A stretch of 64,000 bases of DNA from Cristatella mucedo (GCA_009760855.2 WPIO01000052.1:1433501-1497500), one strand, 5' to 3'. Numbered from the stretch's first letter, positions 49,136 to 60,552 are shown. Notes: a model not told the origin generated them from the sequence alone. Numbers and translations are program-made.

Positions 49136-50035
49136 GAAGAAGAGCACCCATACCTTAGTATAGAGAAATCAATGTCCTATGCGTAAAGAAGTGTATTTGA
49201 CAACAACAGAGGTCTTTAGGTGTTTAACTACAGTGGCCATGACTATGGCTTGGTCGAAATCAGCTGCTAGGGCTACACCAACTATAGAAACACGATAGAC
49301 TGCCTGAAACTGAAGCTAGGATCTTTTTGAATTTTTAGATTTGCTGAATACAGAGGCTGAATTTATAAGTTTTGAATTATTCTGGAAGTTCATGGCCGAG
49401 GCAGGACGTTAAAACGGAGCTGAGAAGTTGAGGTTTAGATGAAATGTTGTGGCAGAGTTGAAAAGTCAAGCTAGGGACGTTGCTGATTAGCTGCATTATT
49501 TTTTGACGATGCGTTTTTGATGATGCGGATCGGGGTCAACCAGGGGACTGGAGGACGGGGAAAAACTCGAGTGTGAGAAGGGGGCGAGGGGAGTCGTGCG
49601 TACACTCAAACTACACTGCTATTTTGTAAAAAAAATTGGTATGTTATATGTGTTATGTCTGATCTCAGCTCCAGTGGATGCTGGTAATAACCTGAGAGAC
49701 CCAAGCCGTCGTTGGGAAGAAAATTGTTTCGTTGTACTAAGTCATTGGGTTAACCATCTATTCCCATTTGGCTTTACTTCCGTTGAGCAAAGTCTCGTGT
49801 ATTGACGTTTGCAGACTACTCGAGGAAAATTGATGCTCACGGTATCCAAAATTGTGTGATTTAAAAATTTGTTCTGGTCACCACCAAGGTATTTTTCACG
49901 TGCATTCTGCCTATGTTTCAATCGTACTCGGATACCTGCCAGGCAGATTTTCATAGCTTTACATCCCATTTTTAAAGATAAGCAGCCATAGGTAAACAAT
50001 TCATATAATTTCTTTGGCATAGTTACTTAATTTTA
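49136..50035. other. Unassigned region
   Basis: No gene recognised. A purine-rich block lies at 49,535-49,595. The frame at 49,596-49,805 follows a TCTGATCTCAG acceptor-like site but has no domain that I know. Confidence 0.4.
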
Positions 50036-50039
50036 TTTT

Positions 50040-50270
50040 TCATATGCTCTCAGATTCCGTAACTCACTCCCTACTTCCGTCACGATATTTCCTGACTTGA
50101 CATCATTTGAACATAAAATTAAAAACAGACCAATTTATTGCAGCATTTAGTAAGTCCCTGTAATTCTTTCTTTATGCGCTTATGCATGGTGACACTGCGC
50201 ATACCGCCACTACTAACACTTACATGCTGACTCAGTCATGCTGACTCAGTCAGTTAGCATTAACCTGGTC
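50040..50270 (+). mobile_element. LINE-A 3' region fragment
   Basis: AACTCACTCCCTACTTCCGT, TTATTGCAGCATTTAGTAAG and the TTATGCATGGTGACACTGCG block place it in the LINE-A end, lacking the final hairpin. Confidence 0.8.
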
Positions 50271-50279
50271 TGAAAATAA

Positions 50280-50650
50280 CTTCACACAATTCTTACATTC
50301 CACCTAAACGAACACTCCCGTTCCTAGGCGTTTTGCTCTGTCGCCTGGGCATGACTAGGTCGATGGAGAGTTCTGACATTTACAGTCCTTTTGCAACCAT
50401 GGTCAGCTCGAGATTTGGACGCTCTGGAGCGTCCCTCAGCTCTATATGGTATTGCGATCATCACTGTCTCAGTCGTGGCTATTGCAACTATAAGCACGCC
50501 AAAGACTGTTCCGAAAATGACTGAATCTTGGGTTTGTTACTCCACGAAATGCACAAGGGGCGTACGGGTAGCAAAACTGGGCAGCCCATTAAAGTTAGTT
50601 GCAGCTGAGCTCGTCCCATCGAAATACTTAGTGGTGCTTATTTAACAGTC
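50280..50650 (+). repeat. Module C, copy 3
   Basis: Collinear with 57,120-57,490. Translated, it reads IAIITVSVVAIATIS and VAKLGSPLKL, paralleled by GVIITVAAIVTATVG and LPQLGTPLKL. The hydrophobic stretch looks like a membrane helix. Both copies carry other frame-breaking differences, so neither is clearly a gene. Confidence 0.68.
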
Positions 50651-50724
50651 TCATGTGCTCAGCGGCAGACGATTCGTAATGATTATCACTATTGATCGAA
50701 GCTTCAAAATAGGATAATTCAGGG

Positions 50725-50802
50725 CAAGATTTGAAACCGTGGCCTCGGGTTCGATGTCGTAAAAAGTAACCACCTTACTTAGTGGGTTGTCAGGGCACAC
50801 CC
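50725..50802 (-). mobile_element. SINE-B copy 4, head only
   Basis: The minus strand has ACAACCCACTAAGTAAGGTG, then an arm with GAACCCGAGG and a degraded B box GGTTTCAAATCTT. No SINE-B body follows. Confidence 0.65.
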
Positions 50803-51119
50803 CTAATTGGTGGCAATACCCTGTAGGGCAGCACACCTGCCCGGCAATCGTTGCTGCTTGCAGCGGCAAATTACTGACTCGGTTATTAGTTATTAATACT
50901 TACTGTTACTCGTTTTAACTTCCCATTTGATAGTATTTTCTGCCCCCAGGCAAAAATATGGTCCACAGAAGGATTGAGAAAGTAAGAGGGAAGCGTAGCA
51001 AAACGCTACTAATCTCGTTATCGTATGCTTAAAACTAGAGAAATGATAGAACGTGAGACCCGGAAGGCTTGAAGATAAGATAGCCCATCGACACAGCTCA
51101 AAGTTATCCAAAGCTGCTG

Positions 51120-51318
51120 AAGGCTAACATCCATCATACCGCAAAGTGCCCCCATTCCCAGGTATTATTTACGTGAGCTCTTATGCAAGCATGCCGTTCT
51201 GGTGTCGGGCTACTCACCGTGTCAACCATAACCTGTCTAAAGTTCACCAGCGAGCTACTATAAAGTGATGTTATCCGCAGCTCCCACACACTTCACAGTC
51301 TCCCTAAAAGTGAGCGAA
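51120..51318 (+). promoter_or_regulatory. Promoter of the second gene copy
   Basis: Collinear with 25,205-25,425. TATAAAG is kept at 51,259-51,265, 60 bases before the ATG at 51,319. The upstream CACGTG E-box of copy 1 is not preserved. Confidence 0.65.
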
Positions 51319-51385
51319 ATGTTGTCGTCGATGGCAGTGTCTTCTGCATTAGCTGGATCATTGGTATTCCTCATCGGTTGTTATG
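51319..51385 (+). pseudogene. First exon of the second gene copy (intact signal peptide)
   Basis: Reads MLSSMAVSSALAGSLVFLIG then CY, and ends in the same TAT G/GTAAGTTC donor as exon 1 of the complete gene. Reading frame, hydrophobic core and donor are intact. Splicing to the exon 2 relic at 51,663 would meet a TGA after about seven codons, so the copy cannot make the full protein. Confidence 0.75.
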
Positions 51386-51662
51386 GTAAGTTCAAGCACT
51401 CATGAAGCTTCTGCAGCTGCTGCAGAAGCTGCTGCAACCAGGCTGTGCATAATGTCGGTGTTTGCCTGCCACGTCGACCGAGAGCACTTGGGAAGACTTG
51501 GTAGAGGCAGCTGCGTGACAGGAGAACGATCTCAAGTGCATGAGCACTGCCTGTCATTGCATAGCTCTTGGGTGATGACCCTAATTTCAGTCCTCCAGTC
51601 TCTGTCTAAAGCTGGAATTGCAACGAGCTCTTCTAGAATTGCTGGCTCTGCAAGAATTGCAG

Positions 51663-51795
51663 GCGCTAAGGAGACGACTAAATGATACTGGGCAGGGAGC
51701 AGGTCAAATGACTCCTATAACCACCCTTTCTTCAACCGGACCGTGGTTGTGTATCCAAAGCTGTTATTTGCTGCATTTCCTGCCACACGGGGTAG
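51663..51795 (+). pseudogene. Exon 2 relic of the second gene copy
   Basis: Begins after ATTGCAG as exon 2 does (GGCGC). It keeps GAGACGAC and then reads FFNRTVVVYPKL against SDRIVALYPKV of the complete gene, followed by TTTCCTGCCACAC. It carries an early in-frame TGA and large deletions, and is lost beyond about 51,795. Confidence 0.7.
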
Positions 51796-51959
51796 AAAAA
51801 TATTAATACTCGGTTAGAAGTTAAATGTAGCAATAACAATGAACGTGAATGGAACATATTAGATGAGATGAATATAATTGCATGAACTTTCCAAAGCACA
51901 TCGTTATGAGTCTAATTGGTGGCCACATAGATGCAATAGTTTAGTCTCAGGTGCCTAAA

Positions 51960-52095
51960 CTATGTGGGGATAGGTCAAACCTTGGAAGCTGATGTAATTT
52001 ACGGCAGATACGAGGCCAACTGCATGAATGGTTCTAAAATTGCCAGGGACTCAATGCAAAGATGGTGTGTGGAATCTGAATATTTTTTTAATTCA
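51960..52095 (+). pseudogene. Possible exon 3 relic of the second gene copy
   Basis: One frame reads NCQGLNAKMV, comparable with YCQGINVGIV in exon 3, at the expected place after the exon 2 relic. Upstream residues do not align well. Weak support. Confidence 0.35.
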
Positions 52096-52237
52096 TCAGA
52101 AATTTGGTTTTTTAATGAGGAAATCTTTAACTGCCGTTTTTGCACATTTTTTTAGTTTGCATTCATGTTTGAAATTTCAAGAGCCAGGTCTCCGAGTTGC
52201 TCTGGTCGCGGCAAGTTTTCAGGTTTGTGCACTGCAT

Positions 52238-52725
52238 GTGATGTATCTCCGTCAGTAACTCCACAAAGTCATAAAGACCGTATGGGTGTTACGCAGGAGA
52301 GTTTTGTATAGCGCACTCACAGCCTAAGCGGCTTTCGGTACGCATTTGGTAGCCAATAGACTTCGTCTCACGCAACAAAGAGATAGTGGGAAGCATAGCA
52401 CAGTCAGGAGAGCAGTTGAGGTAGTGAGTAGCATAGAAGTAGCAGTTCAGGACCGCTGAAAAAGATGTGCCATAGTCGGCAGTTGGAGAGTAGACGTCGT
52501 TGCATAAGAATTGTGGAAGCGAGTTCAACAGCCTAGGACCTGCAGAGCTAAAGCTTCTGTCGCCAACTGTCTTTAAGCGGAGGAATGGGACAGCTAATTT
52601 ATTGTCCACACAGGACCTGAGGGCGCGAACAGGCTGAAACTGATGCAGCAGTTCAGCTAGGTATGAAGGAGCCAAGCCTTGGCGGGCCTTGTGGGTCAGC
52701 GTAAGAACTTTACTCTGTATTAACT
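52238..52725 (-). mobile_element. LINE-B 3' half
   Basis: Minus strand, well preserved: MAPSYLAELLHQFQPVRALR then SFSSAGPRLLNSLPQFLCND reads for about 120 codons, followed by the 3' UTR with the GCTTTCGGTACGCATTTGGT block. Ends immediately upstream of the lectin exon. Confidence 0.92.
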
Positions 52726-52736
52726 TTTATATTCAG

Positions 52737-53383
52737 CATCCGGGCATCGTTCAAAACAATTCAAGCCGTTCTATGTTTTTGATACTTTATCTACTGACGA
52801 TGAAGCAAATAGACATTGCCGCCAACGAGGCTTAACCTTGGCAAGAATTGACAGTTAGTTGGAGAGAAATGAGATCGTACATTTCCTCGACTCTAAAGCA
52901 GGTAAAAGTCTCCAAAGTGTGTGAATTCTTTTTTTTAGCCGCTGAACACTGGCCTCTCTCTCTTTAAAGCTGTATAATGCTGGAAGCATTAACAAGGTGC
53001 TACCCTATTGTTGAGTACAAATATATTCGATTTGCCACTGCTCGTTCGGATATCCTAACTAAATTGTCTGCATTGCAGAGTTAAAGGGAAAGAACTATTG
53101 GATTGGCCTGAAGTACGACACAGTCGCCACTAACTCACTTCTAAACTGGTGGGGGTGGGACTGTGGATGCAAGGCAATGAGATCGCAACCGTAGCATTAC
53201 ACTGATTGGTCGGCTGGAGAACCAAACAGGTTTCGAGGAGAACACTGCGTTCATCTATGGGATAAATCAGGCTATGCATGGCACGACTTACAGTGCAGCG
53301 GTTGTCATGATTTTGAGATAAATCTATGTTCTCATTCACAATCGTATTGTTATAGCATAGAGTTACGTACCTTCAAAAAATGA
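52737..53383 (+). pseudogene. C-type lectin domain, two exons, two in-frame TAG codons
   Basis: Exon A (52,737-52,901) follows TATATTCAG and reads FKPFYVFDTLSTDDEANRHC then RQRGLTLARIDS, a TAG, and LERNEIVHFLDSKA, ending GCAG/GTAAAAG in phase 1. Exon B (53,079-53,383) follows CATTGCAG and reads ELKGKNYWIGLKYD, LLNWWGW, a TAG before HYTDWSAGEPNRF, then EHCVHLWDKSGYAWHDLQCS and a TGA stop. These are the hallmarks of a C-type lectin-like fold: DEANRHC, WIGL, EPN (mannose-type calcium site), a WHD in place of WND, and paired cysteines. The exon pair, phases and frame are otherwise intact. LINE-B cuts off anything upstream. A young pseudogene is likeliest. Confidence 0.83.
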
Positions 53384-53719
53384 CGACAACTACTAGCTAG
53401 TGAATTTATATCTACAGCTTAGAGTATTCAGACTATTCCTGCATTGGTTGATGTCGGTACGACTACAGCAGGGAAGCAGTGTGGAGTCCCTTTAGGGCTG
53501 AGTATCTGAGCTTACTCAAGGTTTGGAGTTTTTTAAAAATTAGTGCAAATCTATTGAGCTTTGTCTGGCAAAGATCCTTGCGAGGTTCAAAACTAGCAGC
53601 AAACAGGTGAAAGATACATTTCTGGCGAGGTAACGTAACGTTACATAAGCATAACCACACAATCTCAGCCAACTCTCAGGTTCAGCTATTTGTAGTGTCC
53701 TAGCTCGTCCAAATACAAT
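53384..53719. other. Unassigned stretch
   Basis: No gene or repeat recognised; overlapping minus-strand frames lack domains. Confidence 0.45.
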
Positions 53720-54630
53720 TTCCAAGCGCAATAGAGGCTTTCACTTCCATGCAAATAACACTCCATTGTACTGTTACTTTATCTCTTCATGGCCAGCACG
53801 TTGAGTTCGCTCAACTCCGTGCCTATATGTATTGATGACATCCCCACATGGACGATGGCAATTTTTCTTAAATTGAATGATGCTGACACCAATTTAGTAA
53901 TCCTGAGAAAAAAAACAGTGTAGTTCAGAAGTCCTGGAGGATATCGCTCAAGATAGGCTCTCTTTGAATATCTCCTTTTGAATCTATACGAAATCTAGGT
54001 GCTAGCATCTAAAGTGATCTTGTATTAGACAACCTCATCAACCCCACAGTCAAGTCTGCATACTTTCAGCTGCAAAAATTTGCTAAAACTCATGCTTGTT
54101 TATAAAGGGATACCACATTTAAATTGGTCCATGCATTTATGTAATATCCCGTCTTGACTTCTGCAACAAACTGCTTGCTGGTCTACTGGTCAGTGGCATA
54201 AGGCACGCACAGCTAGTTCAAAACTCAGCATCTAGTCTTGTCTATCGTTAGCTTGGCAGTTGACACATTCTACCACTACTCTCCGACCTGCACTAGCTCA
54301 TAGTCAAGTAACACACTTTCTCAAGTTTATGTCAATTAGGCTTAGTCATCTCTATTATTCGGCTCTAGCCTACATATCACATTTAATCTCCCACCCGGCT
54401 GAGCGACGCACCATCAGCTTTTCGGAATGCAATATTTTTACCTATGCCTCGTTTGAAACTTAAATCATTGTGGTCACCGTGCCTTTGGTTTGTTTTATTT
54501 CAAAGCACGGACCTCACTCAAGTTGAGTCAAGGCAGCTCGTGACTTGATGAAATTAAAAAAGAAACTAAAAACGCATCTATTTGTCGCAGCATTTAGTGC
54601 TTCCATTTGATTCATCCTTAAGCCCAAGAC
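53720..54630 (+). mobile_element. LINE-A fragment
   Basis: Decayed from the YADD-adjacent region (GGCTTTCACTTCCATGCAAA at 53,738) through LLAGLL and HSTTTLRPALAH remnants to TTTGTCGCAGCATTTAGTGC near 54,580. It lacks the final hairpin and tail. Confidence 0.82.
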
Positions 54631-54649
54631 CGAGGACAGTGGCATAACC

Positions 54650-54990
54650 GAACGATGAAGCTGTGTTCAAACGCTAGATTTCAAAGACGCAGGAATCTCG
54701 TAGGAAAATACAAGATCCATGGTAATATTTAAAGTAAAGAGCATGCTAGTGAAGATTGGCATGCTGCCTACGAGGAAGGTTTATATTAGCAGAAGCCTTG
54801 AGCCTGGGCTTAACGAGCCAAGGAGAGCTCACGGTGCTTGACTGTCGGTCCTGAGTTTTGCACACTTGTCGAAGCTGCTCGACCAAGGCTCACAGGTCTG
54901 TCTTTGAGTGAACCCCAATCATGAAAAAGTTTGTTTGCAGCGATAGTGCCTGCTAGTTAGGCGCCCGTCAGAATCATGAAATGATCGCTA
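54650..54990 (+). repeat. Exon-like repeat I, copy 2
   Basis: Collinear with 18,400-18,680: TTAGCAGAAGCCTTGAGCCT, GAGAGCTCACGGTGCTTGAC, then AGCGATAGTGCCTGCTAGTT and AGGCGCCCGTCAGA at the end. Reading frame broken. Confidence 0.6.
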
Positions 54991-55795
54991 AATGATACTT
55001 ATATTGATAGAATATAATTCATTTATATAAGAATGATTATGTGGACCTGAAACGAATCACTGTCATTTGCATAGGCAACCTAGGGTCGTCTCTTGCACTA
55101 GTCATTATAGTAGTGGAGATCGTGCATCGCTGCTGGTGCAGGCTATCCTGGTATTTACCTCACTAAGTTAGGCTCTATGGTGTATGCATTTTTGACTAAA
55201 TAAGAGACTTAGGGTAGGCTGATATGTTTGAACAAATAAATTTGAGAGCCAGGCGATAATCAGTACTTAGTTTCGTAAAGGGTAATCCGATGTGACTAGG
55301 GTTAAGATCTCAATGCTTCAAGTCTACATTAAACTGCCACAATCTACCAAATATTGCATTATCAAAAGCATAATATTATGCTAGTACTTTTTCATGTTCT
55401 TAGTCATTGAGTTGCCTTGCATTCAAAATTATGGCAATGTTTTGTGAACTCAAATATACTTTCTTGACGTTTTTCTGTATCAGAAAAAACTTTAAGGTGC
55501 TAGGATATGGAGTAATGGTTATGCCGAGGTATTAAGCCTTGCAAAACAGTATTTCTATTCTAGGCAAGTTACGGCAGTGCATATGAAAGGAAGCCAGATA
55601 TTTATTATTCCTAAAGGGAAATCAAGATAGCTTGCTCTTTTACATGCAGTATTTATCACAGATTTTTTGAATGGAAGCATTTCAGTGTAATTCACTTGTT
55701 GTCCGATATTCCTAGCAAGTTTCTCTTAGACCGTGGACAACTGCTAAATTAGAGTAATTGAATTAAATTACTGTAAATCAAAGCAGCTGAGGAGC
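54991..55795. other. Unassigned AT-rich region
   Basis: No gene or clear repeat recognised. Confidence 0.45.
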
Positions 55796-55799
55796 ACGA

Positions 55800-56420
55800 C
55801 TCCAGTACTGGGATGCTGGACTTGAAGCAAAGGCTGTAGCCCGCCACGTTCGTGGAGGTAATCGGACTCTCGTCGGAACATAAGACTCCAATGACAAATA
55901 TTTGGCATGGAGCGAAGCACCGATGCATATGATAAGCGGGACAGCACTGACTAAAATTACTTTATCATTTTTTGATACACCAAAGGCAGTCTACCATTTG
56001 ACCGAGTGCCCACGAAGACAGTCCTGTTGTAAAGGCAATCCGGTAAACATCAGGGTTACCAGTGCAGAGAACGACCACCACTGCAGCCACTGAAGCTGTC
56101 TTTCATTTAAGCTCAAAGTAGTTGGTGTCGCCTCAGCGTTGTCTTTACATTTCTCTTCAATAGCTGAATCGTAGTGAACTAGATGAATTAATGAGAAAGT
56201 ATGTGATCCAATTTTGAGGCTAAGCTACAATCATTGTATCTGAAACTTTCGGCGATAAGAAAGCACACTTTTAGCACCAAGTTAACTGGTCCCTGTGTAT
56301 CACAAGTTGTGAATCAAAGAAATAGAAGTTATGAATAATTATGGGTGTATATAAAATACAGAGATTAGGCATAATCATGTAATTAAACAAAGTTGTTCAG
56401 TGATTTAGGATTGCAGTGCC
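55800..56420. repeat. Repeat F, copy 2
   Basis: Partner of 16,430-17,030, same orientation; strongest at 55,825-55,875, weaker towards 56,400. Confidence 0.6.
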
Positions 56421-56879
56421 AGGCTAGCTCAGACTCATAATGCTCTAATCATTAGCGTAATCAGTTTTACTGCCTTGCAGATCTTATAACACGAAAGTAT
56501 CCATAATTACCTATGTGACAAAACATGCTTTCCTGGTTCGATAGGGCTCTTGATAAAGCCAAAGAGGAATCGCAAAACATCATAGGAGTGATTGGGTCAT
56601 TTTAAAGTGCAAGCACGGCCTCTGATGGCACTCGTTCACTACAATGTCAAAACAACTGCAGTAGAAAGCTGGAGGAGCACTTGTAAAAAGAATGGCTTGT
56701 AGAGATTCACAATGTTTCAATGCACTTGACGCTGAGTGGGCGCACCACAGACCTCTTGCAAATGAAGCCTTTGAAGAATTGCCGGAAATGATAAATTGTA
56801 ATTACTACAAAGTGTACAATTCATACGTGAACTATTCTTCTTCAGAGTGTATGTGGGCTGAATAGGCGTAAATAGAAAA
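56421..56879. other. Unassigned stretch
   Basis: No gene recognised; the minus frame at 56,717-56,902 has no known domain. Confidence 0.4.
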
Positions 56880-57490
56880 GTTGGCATATTCAAAACCATC
56901 AACTATTGTGGGGTCCCAAACCAGGTGCTGCATGCTTGCCGCCTGCAACATTGTATTGCATGTATCAAGACTCGAGCACGGGACCTGGGTCATGAATAGT
57001 AAGCATTTCAAAGAGCTTCAACCTTACCTCTTTACAAATGCCAAGGACATGTCGTTAACTTGCCTGAGCCAAGTCTGATCCTCGCCTGTCAGTCCCTTGG
57101 CATGCTGCTCATACGGCCGTATGTTTGCACAATTCTTACCCTGCATATTACAAACCCTACTGTTAAGGGCGTTTAACTCTGTTGCCAGGGCATGTCTGGC
57201 AGAATGGGGAATTCAGGTACTCACAGTCGTCTGAACCACAATTGGGTCGTTATTGGGTCGTATTAGCCTGTTCGTTCGTGGTCAATGGTGGTGTCATCAT
57301 AACGGTTGCTGCCATCGTGACTGCAACTGTAGGCTTGCTCAACACTACTCCGATTATTACTTCATCTTGTTCTTGGTTGGTCACGAAGCTCACAATGGGC
57401 AGGCTGCTCCCACAACTGGGCACTCCGTTGAAACTACTTTCCCACTGGGCTCTTTTCTTGGAACGTCTATATACTACGTGATTTGAGAGC
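56880..57490 (+). repeat. Module C, copy 4 (fullest)
   Basis: The upstream half matches the minus strand of 36,990-37,310 and the downstream half matches 50,280-50,650, so this copy joins the two. A 99-codon frame (57,182-57,481) holds VVLACSFVVNGGVIITVAAI, a likely membrane helix. The shared translated motifs between copies suggest a coding ancestor of unknown function. Confidence 0.68.
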
Positions 57491-57544
57491 CTCTATTTGC
57501 ATAGCGTCAGACGAGCCTTAAATACTATCACCTCTACTTCTAGC

Positions 57545-58228
57545 AGCAGTTAAGGATCGCTAACTGAAAAAGTATTGTAATTCCTTTTGGCTGGGCTGCC
57601 AAAGAAAGCTATTATGCCACTGCAGCGGACTATAAATATGGCTGCTTGGCTAGTCTTCAAGTCCCAGCGGTTTGAGCTTGTGTCTCCCTTGCTGAAAGAG
57701 CTAGGATGGTTACCGGTTGATCAAAGCATACAGAGCAAAGTTCTCACGGTGACCCACAAGGCCTGCCACAGTTTGCTCCTTCGTACCCAGCTGAACTGTT
57801 GCATCAGTTTCAGCCTGTTCGAGCCCTCAGGTCATTTGTGGACAATCAATTGGCTGTCCCATTCCTCCGCTTAAAGACAGGTGGCGACAGAAGCTTTAGC
57901 TCTACAGGTCCTAGACTGTGGAACTCGCTTCCACAATTCTTATGCAACGACAACTACTCTCCTACTGCCGACTATGGAATATTCTGTTCAGCGGTCCTGA
58001 GCTGCTACTTCTATGCAACTCACTACCTCAACTGCTTTCATGACTCTGCTAGGCTTCCCACTTTCTCTTTTTTGCGTGACACGAAGTCGGTTGGCTACCG
58101 AATGCATACCGAAAGCCGTTACGGCTGAGAGTGGGCTATACAAAACTCTCCTGCTTAACACTCACATGGTCTTTCTGACATTGTGGAGTTACAGACGGAG
58201 ATACATTACATTACATTACAGTAGTAGA
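57545..58228 (+). mobile_element. LINE-B 3' half
   Basis: AAMxMAAWLVFKSQ, SPLLKELGWLPVDQSIQSKV, then the MHQFQPVRALRSFVDNQLAV frame open for 109 codons, and a full 3' end with TTACAGACGGAGATACATTA and an ATTAC tail. One of the least decayed LINE-B copies. Confidence 0.93.
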
Positions 58229-59299
58229 ACCCTCGAATGAAAGACCGATGACATGAAAAGCACTCACCTTCACTAGCTGGCCATCACGATCGCCAGTCAG
58301 TGGCAGATGGATCATGTACAATATGCACTTTCAAGCAATCTTTGGTCCTTGATGTGGTAAATTACGAATGCTCATCGGTAATACTTCTCGAGGTTATTCA
58401 TGAAACCTCCAAAATGTATAGTACGTATCAAGTTATTCGCAATACTCCAGAAAATAACAAAGTTCGGAAGAATCCCTGGTTCGGGAAAATCTTGTTTGTA
58501 CTGTTTTCGGATACAGTGCTGAAAGTTCGGCCGATTTATACACTAGGTTACTTAATCAGTTGTGTAATTCATAATCATTATTGATCACCTGAAGCCCTTC
58601 GCCGCTGTTCAATAGATAGCTAGAAGCAAAGAATTTTCAATTGTTTCTTACTATGATACGGCTGCTGTTCATCACTGCTGTGTTCATGCTACTGTCACCA
58701 CACCTGCAAGCTTTGGCACTGAACCGACTCGTCATTAGACTAGGTGGAAAATTCTGGCAAAATAAATTCCCGACACCTGTGTGGCGTAACAAGCATCTTT
58801 ACAAGTACTGCATTTGCTGCTTAGCTCTGTAGGAACCTGGAGGCCGCTCAGGGTTACCCTAACGGCATCAATTTATTGGCTATTCTGATTTAATTAGTTA
58901 GGAAGCTTTTAACTGTTAAATAGTTGCTGTTAATTTTTGTAATTCCAGATATTTGAATCAACTACATATTGCGATCTGAATAGCCATCGCGTCATGCAGT
59001 GCTGAACAAGTTCCTCTCGACTCATCAGTTCTTTGCAACCGCAAACCGCTTCTTTTTGCATTGCCTTGTATGTGCTTTTCCGATATAAAGCTGTGCTTGA
59101 TATGAGCAATCAATTACCATTTCTACTTTCTGTGCATGTATACTGTCTACGGAAATGTTAAGCTCCCTGATATATGCAAGCACAACATCATTCGCTATTG
59201 TAACCTAGGTGCACTAGCATCTGTCATTCGTGTGCAACTACTAATTGAAGTGGACACCACATGATCCGGGTACTAAAAAAACGTTTCGAAGCAATGGAT
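58229..59299. other. Unassigned region
   Basis: Plus frames at 58,300-58,584 and 58,641-58,832 have no recognisable domain; the second begins with a hydrophobic, signal-like stretch (LLFITAVFMLLSPHLQALAL) but has no downstream support. Confidence 0.4.
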
Positions 59300-59309
59300 T
59301 TAAAGATAA

Positions 59310-59790
59310 GCCTCTAGCTGCAAAAGTGACGCACTGATGACGAATCTCACATATTGCCTGAGCAGCATAGAAGAGATAAATCTTCACCAGAGCATCAAAA
59401 TGTGTAAAGCATGTGTCATTTAGAACTTCATGTTGAATGCACTGCTAATCCAATATAGTGCACGCTTCTGACTTAGCTCGGCACGGAAGCCTGATGAACC
59501 TACAATATCCAAGCTCCATTTCTAGCTAACGATTCGCAGCTAAACCTAACATGCATACTGGTAGACGTATCAAGTAAGGAGTTATTGTGATTAATTAGGC
59601 TAATATATATATCTGGTTTGTCTTTTTAGTGCCATTTTCAAAGCCTGAGTGCTAGGGTTACTGATTGTAGAAAAGAAGTCGCCCGAGAAATCTGACACAG
59701 GTCTCTTTACTAGTAGATGACACCAGGGTTAACGGTTGTAACGATGCTTTCACCTCTTTAGCATTGCTACGTTGCAACAACTGTGATGCA
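59310..59790 (+). pseudogene. Exon 4 and 3' UTR relic of the second gene copy
   Basis: The 3' UTR is the clearest part. GGAGTTATTGTGATTAATTA at 59,579 pairs with AGAGTTATTGTAATCAATTA at 28,674. GAAATCTGACACAGGTCTCT, then TTACTAGTAGATGACACCAG at 59,688-59,728, pairs with 28,845-28,885. The last coding bases (GAAGCCTGATGAACCTAC) pair with the GGAAAATGATGAGCCTACCC stop region of the complete gene. Earlier exon 4 sequence is badly decayed. With 51,319-51,795 this bounds one disrupted gene copy of about 8.5 kb. Confidence 0.68.
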
Positions 59791-60552
59791 TACAAAGTAC
59801 GAGACTAAATGGCTACCTCATTTTCATCCCTCAGAGCGATCCAAATACGTCCGATGCCAATATGAACGGTTAAATCGCATTTCAGATTTTCACTTGACAA
59901 GTTGAATCTGTATGGATTCACACTTGTTTGCTATTCCTCACGCTCAATTTAGGTGATGTTGCCTAGTAAATTGACATAACATCCGTACAAGCTCGGCACA
60001 GACGTCATGCACTTCGTATCCATCTTGAAATGGAGTAGCTATTGTCTGTGTATTGAATTAAAAATTGAACGCAATGTCAGTATTTGTATACGGAACACTT
60101 TCCTAAATATTATTAAAAGCAATATTTTCAGACTAAACTGCCATCAAATTAGTAAATAGGGTGTAAAGCTGCTCTGCTTGCAGAGACTGCTTGTAAGAGA
60201 ATTTCTGATCAGTGTAGTCAAGTCCTTTAAACTCGCCAAGCGTCCGAAGATTTGAACGCTGCTGTCACCATGCGAATGTAAATTAATATAACAGTGTTTT
60301 AAGAAAAAACGCCTAATTGATTTGTTAACTTTTATGCTAAGGATTTTTAGACCACTGTAAAATTAGCAAGGTATTAATGCAGTTTCAATACTGCTGTATA
60401 TTTTATGGGCCTAACCATAGCTCGAGATGAGTTTGTCTAGTGTGCTTAATATAGGCGTGAGCGCGTTGTTTAAAAGTAGTGGCCAAAATTCAGATTAACC
60501 GGAAGAAACTTGGACCTGACTGGCCGAAGAAGTTTTCTTCAAGCTTAACCAG
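59791..60552. other. Unassigned AT-rich region
   Basis: No gene or repeat recognised with confidence. Confidence 0.45.

Noticed and set aside
52289-52675. 128-codon minus-strand protein
   Set aside because: It is the C-terminal end of a LINE-B reverse transcriptase, not a host gene.
52737-53383. Reassigned TAG codon in this organism
   Set aside because: Only two TAGs in one lectin domain support it, and LINE fossils carry all three stop types; pseudogenisation explains it more simply.
58641-58832. Small secreted peptide gene
   Set aside because: The start is hydrophobic, but there is no conserved copy, splice signal or cysteine pattern to support it.
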